Shown piece by piece: positions 43,101 through 51,433 of a stretch of 64,000 nt of DNA (position 1 is the first letter of the stretch; each line of letters starts with the position of its first letter). The DNA is from Myceligenerans pegani. Its GTDB lineage: Bacteria > Actinomycetota > Actinomycetes > Actinomycetales > Cellulomonadaceae. A program made the position numbers and the translations under genes. The DNA lies in NCBI RefSeq assembly GCF_014892515.1, contig NZ_JADBGR010000068.1, forward strand, positions 83,353-147,352, written 5' to 3'. A model generated the notes under the pieces. It had not been told where the DNA came from. It worked only from the letters and a program-made list of their open reading frames with translations, and made no database searches.

Positions 43101-43957
43101 CCGCCCTGGTATCCCGTGCCGCCCGCGGCGCGGGTGGTCCCGGGCCGCAGCTCGTCGTCCCGCCAGGTGCCCCAGGCCTCGAACGCGGTGTCGAAGACCG
43201 CCGTGAAGTGCACGGTGTAGTAGCTGCGCTGGAGGATGCCGTCGCCGGTGAACGGGCCGCAGAAGTTGCCGCTCGTCACCGAGCCGGAAATGGTCCGGGC
43301 GGCCGGGTCGATCGTGACGTCGGCGTCGCCGGAGCCGACGAGCGAGTCGGACGTGCGCACCAGCATCGTGGCGGGGTCGCCGGCCGGGTACGTGAAACGT
43401 CCCGACCCCGCGCGCGTCGTGGCGGCGAGCGAGACGTCGACGCCGCTGTCGAGCGCGACGTCGTACCGCCCGGGTTCGGCGCGCTCGGCGTCGTGCGAGA
43501 ACGTGGACTCGTACGGGCGCTGCGCGGCGTCCGCCGCGGGCGGGGCGACGTCGAGCTCGCCCGCCACCGGGAAGAACGGCAGGTCGCCCGAGATCCCGGC
43601 GCAGCCGGCGCCGGAGACGTGGGTCAGGCCGAAGCCGCGGATCGTGTCGCGGTCGTACTGGTAGCCGCTGGGTGAGGCCGTGCGCAGCGTGCCGCGGCCG
43701 GCGTTCTCCCCCTCGGTGGGGCCGTCGTAGAAGCTCTGGTCCGGACCCCACGCCAGCATGCCGAACGGGGCGACGGCGGCCGGGTGGGTGTTGCCGGCGT
43801 TGGCCGTGCCGATGAACGGGTCGACGTGGGCGGCGGGGTCCTCGACCCAGGGCGGGGCGTCGCCGGGTACCGGTCCGGGCGCCGCGGCGGCACCGGGTGC
43901 GAGCGCCAGGACGACGGCGAGCGCGGCGGCGGACGGTACGACGGAGCGCAGGCGCAT
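40121..43957 (-). CDS. Secreted GH92 alpha-mannosidase
   Basis: This 1278-residue exoenzyme has a signal peptide (cleavage near GAAAAPG). Typical GH92 segments are HVDPFIGTANAGNTHPAAVAPFGM, RGFGLTHVSGAGCAG, SGWDVYRSQIQLL, GCPNETLEMAAADYGLATLA (E550 and E553), NEPSIATPWLYNYAG and GNDDLGQMSSWLVFAALGLYP. These enzymes are calcium-dependent exo-alpha-mannosidases acting on mannans of yeast walls or N-glycans. After about residue 800 follow beta-sandwich domains (NEW3-like, a CBM-like domain around YFGEYCCG and a PKD-like domain). With GH16 nearby this suggests yeast-wall degradation. Start ATG 43957. Confidence 0.9.
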   Translation of the reverse strand: MRLRSVVPSAAALAVVLALAPGAAAAPGPVPGDAPPWVEDPAAHVDPFIGTANAGNTHPAAVAPFGMLAWGPDQSFYDGPTEGENAGRGTLRTASPSGYQYDRDTIRGFGLTHVSGAGCAGISGDLPFFPVAGELDVAPPAADAAQRPYESTFSHDAERAEPGRYDVALDSGVDVSLAATTRAGSGRFTYPAGDPATMLVRTSDSLVGSGDADVTIDPAARTISGSVTSGNFCGPFTGDGILQRSYYTVHFTAVFDTAFEAWGTWRDDELRPGTTRAAGGTGYQGGLSRGGQPVAGFPPAGKGSGAYVSFADDGDGADVGVRVGISYVSADNAAENLAAEIPDGTAHDGVAAATRDAWNTELNRARVAGGTEDELTTYYSALYHALLHPNVTSDVNGEYTGFDLATHRVPDGQEAQYATFSGWDVYRSQIQLLTLLDPGRGSDVAASLLNQAEQNGGVWDRWTHNSGATHVMVGDPSAIAVAAIHAFGGTDFPVERAYESLFRAATVPTELDRSRRGWNVAVEGQRPSLDQFLEHGYYPEGCNAWGCPNETLEMAAADYGLATLAEALGRDADHAELMARAQSWQNQFNPDATGPDATGAAGYFQGRTPDGTWTGGFDPASSSGFVEGTAAQYVWMVQHNPAGLFDAMGGRDTAVRRLDGFFHADDGSWRLTGPWDGNVHANMDNEPSIATPWLYNYAGEPARTQETVRETIKQLWLVSPDGVPNGPDGIPGNDDLGQMSSWLVFAALGLYPQNPSRADLVVAAPLFERAEIRRANGVTLTLSAPGAGVDTPYVAGLRVDGEATTRTYLPASAIARNTAVEFDLSATPTEWGTGPDDAPPSDREGEQPYLASLSSGRTTASPGGPTQTVTLGVRAGSASAPEPVTYRIEAPDGLTPLEASAPVEIGDDGTGEVPITLRAGRDLALGSYDVTVRLEAGGVALRDQELQVDVVEQVRTLVRTGFEPGQPQAPFNETFENTGFGEYCCGIGGVESKVQGGDASDGSQAVIYSARALEAGAHASNVLLDVDEPVQGGETLSYTLRPQRDGGPFGDYVQNASPYAAVDLLFTDGTRLSDTGAVASNGAPIDALSQGAVLEPDTWNRVSVALPEETVGKTVDTVLLTLSTGDVFATPGAQDGYLRGWVDELSLAAPVPRLEVRPARVRPVRPGKPLESVLARFAGGAGSGAEDYAATVDWGDGSEPEDAVARAKRGGQGLRYEVVGEHTYRRAGVYSVRVTVADADDVRAGVDVRVRVPGRPAPAQNPGLGNGTTASSAPASWS

Positions 43958-44034
43958 GAAACCCCCAGTGATCAGCGCGAGGGACCGTGCCCACGCGGCG
44001 GTGCGGGCGAAGCACGCCCATGCAACCGGACGAC

Positions 44035-44048
44035 TGACACCGCTGTCA
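44035..44048. promoter_or_regulatory. LacI-type operator between GH92 and phosphatase genes
   Basis: TGACACCGCTGTCA has perfect 5-bp arms (TGACA/TGTCA) around CCGC, with CG at the centre. It lies 78 bp upstream of the GH92 start and 141 bp upstream of the phosphatase start. LacI-family repressors bind this kind of site, so sugar-dependent control of GH92 is likely (inference). The rest of 43958-44188 shows nothing further. Confidence 0.55.
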
Positions 44049-44188
44049 ACAGGGGTGGGGGCGACATCGGGGAAGCTACGTAGGCAGTTCGTCCCGGCGC
44101 GGCAAGCGGGGGTTCACCGCCTCGCCACCCCCTCCCGTCAGCATGGACGCGCACGCCCAGCCCGATCTCGACACGATCTGGAGGAACG

Positions 44189-45487
44189 ATGCCGTCCCAC
44201 GACGTGCCCACCGCCGCCCCTGCCCGCGGGAACCGAGCCATGACCCGACGCCGGACCGCCGCGGTGACGGTGGCGGTCGCCGCCGCCGTCACGCTCGGCG
44301 GCCAGGCGATGACCGCCCAGGCCGCCGCCCCGCCGGACCGCGTGACCCTCAGCCCCACGGCGACCCCGTCCACCAGCCAGACCGTCACCTGGCGCACCGC
44401 CACGGACGCCCCGTCCCTCGTGCAGCACGAGCCCGTCGCCGGCGGCGGTCTCGTGACCACCGAGGGCCGCACCACGGGCCGGGCCGGCGGCAGCACCTAC
44501 CACCGCGCCACGCTGGAGGGCCTCCGACCCGGCACCGCGTACCGCTACCGCGTCGGCGACGGCGACACCTGGAGCTCCTGGACCGAGTTCACCACCGCGA
44601 GCGCCGCCGGTGAGCCGTTCCGCTTCCTGTACTTCGGCGACGTGCAGAACGACATCACCGCGGGCGCGGCGCCCGTGATCCGGGCCGCGTACGACGCCGT
44701 CCCGGACGCCAAGGTGGCGGTGCACGCCGGCGACCTCATCAACGACGCGGACGACGACGGCCAGTGGGGCGAGTGGTTCGCCGCGCAGGGGTCGCGGTCG
44801 GCGTCGGTCAACCATGTCGCGGCGATCGGGAACCACGAGTACGACTCGTGGGACGTGTCGGGGTTCTGGAACCTGCAGTTCCCGGGGACGGGCAACGGCC
44901 CCGGTGACGACGACCTCGACGACACGGTCTGGTACACCGACTACCAGGGTGTGCGGTTCGTGGTGCTGAACAGCAACTACACGAACGCGCCCTGGTTCGA
45001 CGTGCACGACTGGATGGAGGACCAGGAGGCCTGGCTGGAGGACGTGCTCGCGGACAATCCGAACCGGTGGACGGTGGTGGCCTTCCACCAGCCGGTGTTC
45101 GCGAACAGCTCGGGCCGTACGGGCGTGGTGGTGCGGGAGTACTGGCTCGACGTGCTGGAGGAGCACGACGTCGACCTCGTGCTGCAGGGCCACGACCACT
45201 CCTACGGCCGCGGGAACCTGCGGGCGAACCGCGTCGACGAGCACTCGCACACCGGCCCGGTCTACACGGTGGCGGTGACGGGCCCGAAGTTCTACGACCC
45301 GGTCACCACGGACTGGCGGCTCGGCGGCGCCGAGGTGCGGGCGCAGTACGGCGAGACGCAGACGTACCAGGTGGTGTCGGTGACGGACGACGAGCTCGCG
45401 TACGAGGCGCGCACGGCCGACGGGACCGTCGTGGACGGGTTCACGGTGGACAGGTCGGACGGCACGAAGGTGGTCACCGACCACTGA
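44189..45487 (+). CDS. Secreted purple acid phosphatase-like metallophosphoesterase
   Basis: This 432-residue exported enzyme has a signal peptide after a 17-residue N-terminal extension (MTRRRTAAVTVAVAAAVTLGGQAMTAQAA). An N-terminal fibronectin-like domain (about 50-140) is followed by the phosphoesterase domain with all metal motifs: YFGDVQND, HAGDLIND, GNHEYD, AFHQPVF and QGHDHSYGR. It would release phosphate from organic esters outside the cell. ATG 44189 follows GGAGG; ATG at residue 18 is an alternative. Divergent from GH92. Confidence 0.9.
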   Translation: MPSHDVPTAAPARGNRAMTRRRTAAVTVAVAAAVTLGGQAMTAQAAAPPDRVTLSPTATPSTSQTVTWRTATDAPSLVQHEPVAGGGLVTTEGRTTGRAGGSTYHRATLEGLRPGTAYRYRVGDGDTWSSWTEFTTASAAGEPFRFLYFGDVQNDITAGAAPVIRAAYDAVPDAKVAVHAGDLINDADDDGQWGEWFAAQGSRSASVNHVAAIGNHEYDSWDVSGFWNLQFPGTGNGPGDDDLDDTVWYTDYQGVRFVVLNSNYTNAPWFDVHDWMEDQEAWLEDVLADNPNRWTVVAFHQPVFANSSGRTGVVVREYWLDVLEEHDVDLVLQGHDHSYGRGNLRANRVDEHSHTGPVYTVAVTGPKFYDPVTTDWRLGGAEVRAQYGETQTYQVVSVTDDELAYEARTADGTVVDGFTVDRSDGTKVVTDH

Positions 45488-45489
45488 CG

Positions 45490-45534
45490 GCGTCCGGTGG
45501 CCGTGTCGCCGTCGGCGACACGGCCACCGGACGC
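45490..45534 (+). terminator. Strong hairpin terminator after the phosphatase gene
   Basis: A perfect 21-bp stem (45490-45510 with 45514-45534) with a 3-nt GTC loop begins two bases after the phosphatase stop codon. It has no T tract but is one of the longest perfect stems in the window. Confidence 0.85.
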
Positions 45535-45651
45535 ACGCGGCGTGACCAGGCCGTCGCGTGGCGGTCCGTTCGTGCGCGTGGTGGGATGGTGAGTGCCGGG
45601 CGGGGAACGTCGCCGTTCCACCTCGCCCGCCTCACGGAGGGAGCAGGCGAC

Positions 45652-45948
45652 ATGAGCGTCACCGATGTCCACGCGGAGCATTCGCTCGCCGAGCACACGC
45701 ACGGGCCCGGCTGCGGGCACACGACGGTGCAGCACGGCGACCACGTCGACTACGTGCACGGCACGCACCACCACGCCGAGCACGGCGACCACTACGACGA
45801 GCACGAGTCCGTCGCCGAGCACGGCCCCGAGGCGCACACCCACGGCGGGGAGTGCGGCCACGAGACGGTCCAGCACGGCGACCACGTCGACTACCTCCAC
45901 GACGGCCACAAGCACGCCGCCCACGGGGACCACTACGACGAGCACTGA
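45652..45948 (+). CDS. His-rich duplicated metal-binding peptide
   Basis: This 98-residue protein has about one quarter His and consists of two tandem copies of a 37-residue unit: HTHG-CGH-TVQHGDHVDYVHG-H-HAEHGDHYDEH (about 15-51) and again at about 62-98. Each unit has a single Cys. It has no signal peptide, so it is probably cytoplasmic and binds zinc, nickel or copper as a buffer or chaperone. Similar short proteins occur in other actinobacteria, but I know no tested function. ATG 45652 follows ACGGAGGG. No metal transporter is adjacent; the Nramp-like gene is 5 kb away. Confidence 0.75.
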   Translation: MSVTDVHAEHSLAEHTHGPGCGHTTVQHGDHVDYVHGTHHHAEHGDHYDEHESVAEHGPEAHTHGGECGHETVQHGDHVDYLHDGHKHAAHGDHYDEH

Positions 45949-45963
45949 GAGGTCCCGGCGGGA

Positions 45964-48900
45964 TCATCCCTCCAGGTGGCCCCAGCGGGCGCGGAGTGCG
46001 TCCCAGCTGCCCGCGTCCACCTGGCGGCCCTGGTCGAGGACGATGACGTGGTCGGCCGCCCGCAGCGTCGTGGCGCGTGAGGACGAGCCCACGATCGTCG
46101 TGCCGGACGACCGCAGGGCCGCCCAGAGCGCCGCCTCGGTGGCGGCGTCCAGCGCGGAGGAGACGTCGTCGACGATCAGCAGGTCGGGCTCGGCCGCGAG
46201 CGCCCGGGCGAGGGCGAGGCGCTGCGTCTGACCTCCGGACAGCCGCAGGCCGCGATGCCCGACGACGGTGCCGTGCCCGCCGGCCTCGGCGACGTCCTCG
46301 TCGAGCTGGGCGGTGGTCAGGGGCGGCGCCACGGCGCGGTCGTGGTCGAGGTGGACGTTCTCGGCGATCGTGCCGGACACGATCCGCGGCAGCTGGCCGA
46401 CGAACGCGGTTCTGGTCCCGGCCAGGCCGGCGAGGTCGGTCACGGGCGTGTCGTTCCACGTGACGGCCCCGTCCAGGCGGATGAGTCCGGCAAGCCCGGC
46501 CAGCAGCGACGACTTCCCCGCTCCGACACGTCCGACGACGAGAACCGTCCGGCCGGGCCGGAGGTCCAGGTGGACGTTGCGGACGCCGACGGTGCCGTCG
46601 TCGTGGACGGCGCTCACGCCGGACAGGCGGAGCCGGGCCAGCGGTCCGACCGGCGCGGTGACGGCCGGGGTCTCATGGGTTCCCCGGACGAGATCGACGT
46701 CGGCGGGGACCGCGGCGAGGTCGGTGGTCCCGGCGAGGCGGGCGGCGATCTCGGTCCAGCGGCGGGCGACCGGGATGCGGGTCAGGACGTTCCCGGCGGT
46801 GACGCCGGCCCATCCGTAGGCCCCGATCGCCGTGTAGACGACGAGCGTGGTGGTCAGCGACCAGGTGCCGGCCACGTGCAGCCACCACACGACGACGGTC
46901 GCGGACCTCGACACCAGCCAGGGCGCCTGCCAGACGAGGTAGGAGACCCGGTCCTCGCGCTGGGCGGCGTCGACCCGCCGGTCGTCCTGCCGGCGCAGGT
47001 GGGCGAGCGCGGCGTGGGTGGCACCGGAGAGCTTGATGGTGCGCACCGCCTCCAGCACCGATCCGAGGGCGCGCCCGAACGCCGCGCGGGCGTCGCCGGC
47101 GACGCGTGCGCTGTCCCCGACGAGCCCGGCGCCGAGGCCCGCGGACGCGGCCGAGATCGCGACGACGCCGGCGGCGATCGCGACGGCGAGCGGGCTGCCG
47201 GACACTCCTCCGAGCACGGCCAGGGTGGTGAGCCCGAACAGGAACTCGCGCGCGGTCCGGGACAGGACCAGGAGCCGGTACTCCTCGAGCGTGCGGGCGG
47301 TGACCTCGCCGGGGGACGGCCGCTCGACCGGGGCGTGACCGGTCTGGCCACGCAGGATCGACAACCTGACCCGGAGGCGGCCCTCCGTCCAGAGCATGGT
47401 CCGGGGGCGAGCCTCCAGGTAGTAGATCGCGGCGCTGAGCAGGGCGGCGGCGATCACCCCGGCCGCCGGCCACCACGGGTCGCCCCCGGCCATGAGCGCC
47501 GTGACGAGCGCGGCCCACACCCATCCGGCGGCCGCGCTGGCGGAGCCGGCGACGTCGTCGAGCCACATCAGCAGCTCGGCCGGGATCCACCAGCGAGGGC
47601 GGGCCAGGGCGGCTCGCGTCGCGGTCCTGCCGACCGGGACGCGCGCGGAGCCGGCGGCCGGCCGCGTCGTGTCGCGCGCCCGGGTGTGAGCGGCGCGGTG
47701 CACATGCGCGGCCGGGGCGGCGGCGTCGTGCCCCGTCGTGGCGGTGCCGTCGGCCGCCAGGAGGGCGGCGAACCGCCCGTCCCGGGCGGAGAGCTCGTCC
47801 CAGGTGCCGTGCTCCACGATCCGTCCGTGGTCGGTCACGGCCACCGTGTCGGCGCCTCGCGCCGTGGCGAGCCGGTGGGCGACGACGACGCCGGTGCGCC
47901 CGGCGAGCAGGCCGCGCGCGGCGCGCGTGACGGTCCGGGAGGTGTGCGGGTCCATGCGTGCGGTGGCCTCGTCGAGCACGACGACCCGGACGTCCCGCAC
48001 CAGCAGCCGCGCGAACGCGACCAGTTGTTCCTCGCCGGCGCTGAGCATCACCCCGCGCGGCCCGAGGACCGTGTCCAGCCCGTCGGGGAGTCCGTCGACC
48101 CAGCCGGACAGGCCGAGCGCGCCGATGGCCGCCGTGACCCGCTCGTCGGCGACGTCGCCGAACAGCGTGATGTTCTGCCGCAGCGTCCCGGACAGGATCT
48201 CGGTGCGCTGACCGACGACCCCCACCGTGCCGCGCAGGTGCTCGACGTCCAGGTCCCGCACGTCGACGCCGTCGAGGAACACGCTCCCGGCCGGCGGCTC
48301 GACCGCCCGGGACAGCACCTTGGTCAGGGTGGTCTTGCCCGATCCCGTGCGGCCCACGAGGGCGACCGTGCTTCCGGCCGGGACGGACAGGCTGATCGGG
48401 CCGAGCGTGAACCCGGCGCCGTCCCCGGTCGGGTAGGTGAACGTCAGGTCCCGCAGGTCGATCCGCGCCCCGGCCCCGTCGTCGGCGTCGGGGAGCCGAC
48501 CGCCGCGGGCCGGTTCCTGCTCGGCGGCGAGCATGTCCCGGACGCGGGCGAGGGTCCCGAGGCCCTCCTGGATCTGCGGCAGCAGGCTCGTCAGCATGTG
48601 CAGCCTGCGCACGAACGTCGAGACCAGGAGGAACAGCGTGACGAACCGCGCGACCTCCAGGCCCCCGCTGCGAACCGCCAGCACCCCGCCCAGCACGACC
48701 GCCGCCGTCAGGCCTGCCGTCACCAGGGACAACCGCAGGGAGAACCGTGCCGAGAGCATGGACGCGGTGAGCTGGGCGCGGATCGCGGCCGCGCCTGCTC
48801 GGGCGAACCGGCGCAGCACGAACGGCTGGCCGCCGACGCCGCGCATGTCGTCGCGCGCGGCCACGGCCTCCTCGAGCTGGGCGGCCGAGTCCGACCACGC

Positions 48901-49467
48901 CTTCTCCGCCGCCGTCGTCGCCGCCGTGATGCGCGCCCCGGTCCCCCGGACCGCCAGCATCGCGACCGCGCCGACGGCGGGGAACAGCCACCAGGCGGGC
49001 GCCCACATCACCCCCGCCGTCACCCACGACACCACGGCCCCGACCAGGCCGTAGAACGCCACCTCTCCGAGCCTGCGGAACACCGAGAACAGCGCGCGCG
49101 GATCGTCGTCGGTGCGTTCCAGCAGCGAGCCGATCGCCTGCTCCTCCAGGTCGGGGAGCTTCCGGCGCAGCGTGACCGCCAGGAGCTCGCCACGCAGTCT
49201 GGACTCGCCCCGGGCTGCCACCGCCCGCCACCATCCCGTGACGATCACGCCACCGGCGATCGTCGTCGCCGTCAGCCCCGTGAACAGCCAGAACAGCTCC
49301 AGCGACGGGCCCGCGACCAGGTCTCCGGTCACCACGGCGAGCCACGCGTCGATGCCCGCCATCACCATCGTCAACGGCACCACGGGCGCCAGGGCCCGCA
49401 TCAGGTATCCCCGCCACGACCCGTCCTGCCGGCGGGCGGGCCGCGCCCTCTTCGAGTACCTCGGCAA
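45964..49467 (-). CDS. Fused two-half ABC exporter (asymmetric)
   Basis: This 1167-residue protein joins two exporter halves, each with about six membrane helices and one ATPase domain. ATPase 1 has Walker A GRTGSGKTT (K378), a degenerate signature LSAGE, Walker B with catalytic Glu (VVVLDEATARMD) and a switch His (VVAHRLA). ATPase 2 has Walker A GRVGAGKSS (K985) and a canonical LSGGQ signature, but Asp replaces the catalytic Glu (LLIVDDVSSALD) and the switch His is lost (VGSSSRA). One composite site is thus canonical and the other degenerate, as in heterodimeric exporters. The TTG start at 49467 is supported by AAGGAG 7 nt upstream. The substrate (drug, lipid or peptide) is unknown. Confidence 0.88.
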   Translation of the reverse strand: MPRYSKRARPARRQDGSWRGYLMRALAPVVPLTMVMAGIDAWLAVVTGDLVAGPSLELFWLFTGLTATTIAGGVIVTGWWRAVAARGESRLRGELLAVTLRRKLPDLEEQAIGSLLERTDDDPRALFSVFRRLGEVAFYGLVGAVVSWVTAGVMWAPAWWLFPAVGAVAMLAVRGTGARITAATTAAEKAWSDSAAQLEEAVAARDDMRGVGGQPFVLRRFARAGAAAIRAQLTASMLSARFSLRLSLVTAGLTAAVVLGGVLAVRSGGLEVARFVTLFLLVSTFVRRLHMLTSLLPQIQEGLGTLARVRDMLAAEQEPARGGRLPDADDGAGARIDLRDLTFTYPTGDGAGFTLGPISLSVPAGSTVALVGRTGSGKTTLTKVLSRAVEPPAGSVFLDGVDVRDLDVEHLRGTVGVVGQRTEILSGTLRQNITLFGDVADERVTAAIGALGLSGWVDGLPDGLDTVLGPRGVMLSAGEEQLVAFARLLVRDVRVVVLDEATARMDPHTSRTVTRAARGLLAGRTGVVVAHRLATARGADTVAVTDHGRIVEHGTWDELSARDGRFAALLAADGTATTGHDAAAPAAHVHRAAHTRARDTTRPAAGSARVPVGRTATRAALARPRWWIPAELLMWLDDVAGSASAAAGWVWAALVTALMAGGDPWWPAAGVIAAALLSAAIYYLEARPRTMLWTEGRLRVRLSILRGQTGHAPVERPSPGEVTARTLEEYRLLVLSRTAREFLFGLTTLAVLGGVSGSPLAVAIAAGVVAISAASAGLGAGLVGDSARVAGDARAAFGRALGSVLEAVRTIKLSGATHAALAHLRRQDDRRVDAAQREDRVSYLVWQAPWLVSRSATVVVWWLHVAGTWSLTTTLVVYTAIGAYGWAGVTAGNVLTRIPVARRWTEIAARLAGTTDLAAVPADVDLVRGTHETPAVTAPVGPLARLRLSGVSAVHDDGTVGVRNVHLDLRPGRTVLVVGRVGAGKSSLLAGLAGLIRLDGAVTWNDTPVTDLAGLAGTRTAFVGQLPRIVSGTIAENVHLDHDRAVAPPLTTAQLDEDVAEAGGHGTVVGHRGLRLSGGQTQRLALARALAAEPDLLIVDDVSSALDAATEAALWAALRSSGTTIVGSSSRATTLRAADHVIVLDQGRQVDAGSWDALRARWGHLEG

Positions 49468-49664
49468 ACTCCGTCTCCTTGGTCGCGCGACGCCGTGAAC
49501 GTTGGGGGGTACGAGGGGCGCCGCCCATTCCAGCGCGGATCTCCGCCGCTGACCAGGGCATTTCTGTGGCACGTCCGTGGCATCCATGTGGTACGCGCGT
49601 CCCTGGCGACCTGGGCCCACACCGGCGCGGTGCTCATCAAGGCGGATGAGCCCCAGCGCGTTCG

Positions 49665-51149
49665 TCAGGCGGCGTGTCGGGCGGGTGTGGGTGGTGGTGG
49701 CGCGACCGATTCGTACCGGAGGCCGGTCGGTGTAGTCGTGGTGACCCGGTGGCGTCCGGTGGCCGGGTCAGTGCCAGTGGTGGCTTTCCAGCCGGGTGCC
49801 TCTTTTGTCTGGTTGCAGGCCTCGCACAGGCCCTGTCCGTTGCCCAGGACCGTGGAGCCGCCCGCGCCAACCGGTACGACGTGGTCGAGGTGCTTGACCG
49901 GGGCGTCACACCAGGGCGTACGACAGATGCCCTGATCCCGCACGCGCAGCAGATCAGCCAGCCCGCCCGCGAAGAACCGCTGCCGGGAGGAAGCGGCCAC
50001 CAGATCACCCGCCGGGTCTGCATAGACGGCCCGCAGCCAAGCAGCATCGGCATCCAGACCGGCGGCCACAACGTTGCGGGCCACCTGCGCGGGCACGGGA
50101 CCGAAGCCACGCCCGGACTCGTCGGCCACAACGGCGGGCTCATGCCCAGCCGCGAGCAGCGTGCGGTCGGACACGATCAGGTTCACGGTGACGGGCACTT
50201 GATCGGCGATCTCTTGTCCGGTAACACGCTCGACGAGCGCGTCGGCCATGACCTGGCCGCGGGAACGACCCTCACCCTCACCGTCCTCGGCATCACCGGT
50301 GCCACCGGCGCGTGCGGCATCGGCCGCCTGCTTCAGGGCCGCGTACACACGCACACCCTCAGCCACCGGCAACAGCGCACCCAGACGCACCATCGCCTCC
50401 GGTGCGGGCCGGATCGAGACGTACCGGTCCTTGGCTGCCTTCGCGGCCCGGCGCACCACGGCGGCGGGATCGAGTTCGGCGGCACGCTTCCTGGCACGCG
50501 CCTCCAGCTCCCGCGTGCCCACACCCTCCAGCGTGGCCGGGTCGGCACACAGGTCCGCGTCCACGCAGGCACGGTCCTCCGCCTCGAGACACGCGGTCTC
50601 CCTGACCAGGATGATCGCCCGCTCCTGCGTGAGCCGTCCGGCACGTAGGGCAGCGAGAGTGTGGGGCATCTCGGTGTGCAGCATCTTGGCCGCCCCGATC
50701 AGGGTCCCCGCCCGGTGCGGAGACACGCGCAACGCCAGGGCGACCTCGCTACGCACCGAGCGGGCCGCCTCCCGCTCCGTCGACCGTATGGTGACGGGCA
50801 CCGACCGGCCGGCGGGGTCTGCCTCGGCGGTCGCGACGGTCTGGTGGGCCTGGTCCCGGACGCTCTGATCCAACTCGACCATCAACTGCGCCTGCACCGC
50901 CGCGATCCCACCAGCCAGATCCTCCAACGCCCGCAACATCCCCACCTGATCACGCATCCCGCCGGGCTTGCCCGCAGCCAGCAGCCACTCATGCACCCCA
51001 ACCACATCAGCCGCCGAGACATCAACGGGCGCCGAGACGCCAGCTGGCGAGAGGCCACCGGACGACACGGTGGCGTGCGCGGGAGTCGCGGCCTGCCCGG
51101 CCTCTTCCAGGGAGCCAGGCACAAACCTCACCGCGCGCCGTGTCGTCAT
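49665..51149 (-). CDS. DUF222/HNH endonuclease domain protein (13E12 repeat type)
   Basis: This 494-residue protein has the DUF222 region typical of actinobacterial 13E12-repeat proteins (ALEDLAGGIAAVQAQLMVEL, LRVSPHRAGTLIGAAKMLHTEMPHTLAALRAG) and a C-terminal HNH nuclease (CRTPWCDAPVKHLDHVVPVGAGGSTVLGNGQGLCEACNQTKE) with zinc cysteines. Many copies of this family are found per actinobacterial genome and some act like mobile genes. ATG 51149 follows GGGAGA. The promoter carries an SOS-like site. The 197 bp after its end (49468-49664) hold short GTGGCAT/GTGGTAC repeats only. Confidence 0.85.
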   Translation of the reverse strand: MTTRRAVRFVPGSLEEAGQAATPAHATVSSGGLSPAGVSAPVDVSAADVVGVHEWLLAAGKPGGMRDQVGMLRALEDLAGGIAAVQAQLMVELDQSVRDQAHQTVATAEADPAGRSVPVTIRSTEREAARSVRSEVALALRVSPHRAGTLIGAAKMLHTEMPHTLAALRAGRLTQERAIILVRETACLEAEDRACVDADLCADPATLEGVGTRELEARARKRAAELDPAAVVRRAAKAAKDRYVSIRPAPEAMVRLGALLPVAEGVRVYAALKQAADAARAGGTGDAEDGEGEGRSRGQVMADALVERVTGQEIADQVPVTVNLIVSDRTLLAAGHEPAVVADESGRGFGPVPAQVARNVVAAGLDADAAWLRAVYADPAGDLVAASSRQRFFAGGLADLLRVRDQGICRTPWCDAPVKHLDHVVPVGAGGSTVLGNGQGLCEACNQTKEAPGWKATTGTDPATGRHRVTTTTPTGLRYESVAPPPPTPARHAA

Positions 51150-51215
51150 GTCCCCATTCTCCCAGCAGAAACAAGCAAACACGAGCCGAAACCCCTATCC
51201 ACCACCAATCTGTGG

Positions 51216-51227
51216 AAACATTTGTTC
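51216..51227. promoter_or_regulatory. Possible LexA (SOS) box upstream of the HNH gene
   Basis: AAACATTTGTTC matches the actinobacterial LexA core GAAC-N4-GTTC with one mismatch in the left arm. It lies 67 bp upstream of the DUF222/HNH start, inside a locally AT-rich stretch. Some mycobacterial 13E12-repeat genes are LexA-controlled. The same 284-bp region (51150-51433) leads to the Nudix gene on the other strand. Confidence 0.35.
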
Positions 51228-51433
51228 TGCACAGGGTTGCGGTCGGTCTCGCTCCGGCAGAACTCCATCGAGACGGTCCCGCGCTCCAGGGTTGGTGCGC
51301 CGATCACGCCCGCGGCCACCCGCTGTCGCTTCGACACGACGGACTCCCTCAGTGCCGGCACGAGGCCGTCCCATCGGAAGGCAGACAGCCGAACCACCCT
51401 GACCGAACCTGCCTGCCGAGTACTGTCATCGGA

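Noticed and set aside
39044-43675. 1543-codon plus-strand open frame opposite the GH92 gene
   Set aside because: It is an antisense shadow: low-complexity Arg/Gly/Val/Ala sequence with no motif, caused by high GC at third codon positions. The GH92 frame on the other strand has many family motifs.
45652-45948. Repeats in the His-rich gene as a possible CRISPR array
   Set aside because: There are only two units, they keep one reading frame and encode similar peptides; no spacers.
46255-49935. 1226-codon plus-strand open frame opposite the ABC exporter
   Set aside because: Arg/Gly/Asp-rich with no recognisable domain; the minus-strand frame carries both full ATPase domains.
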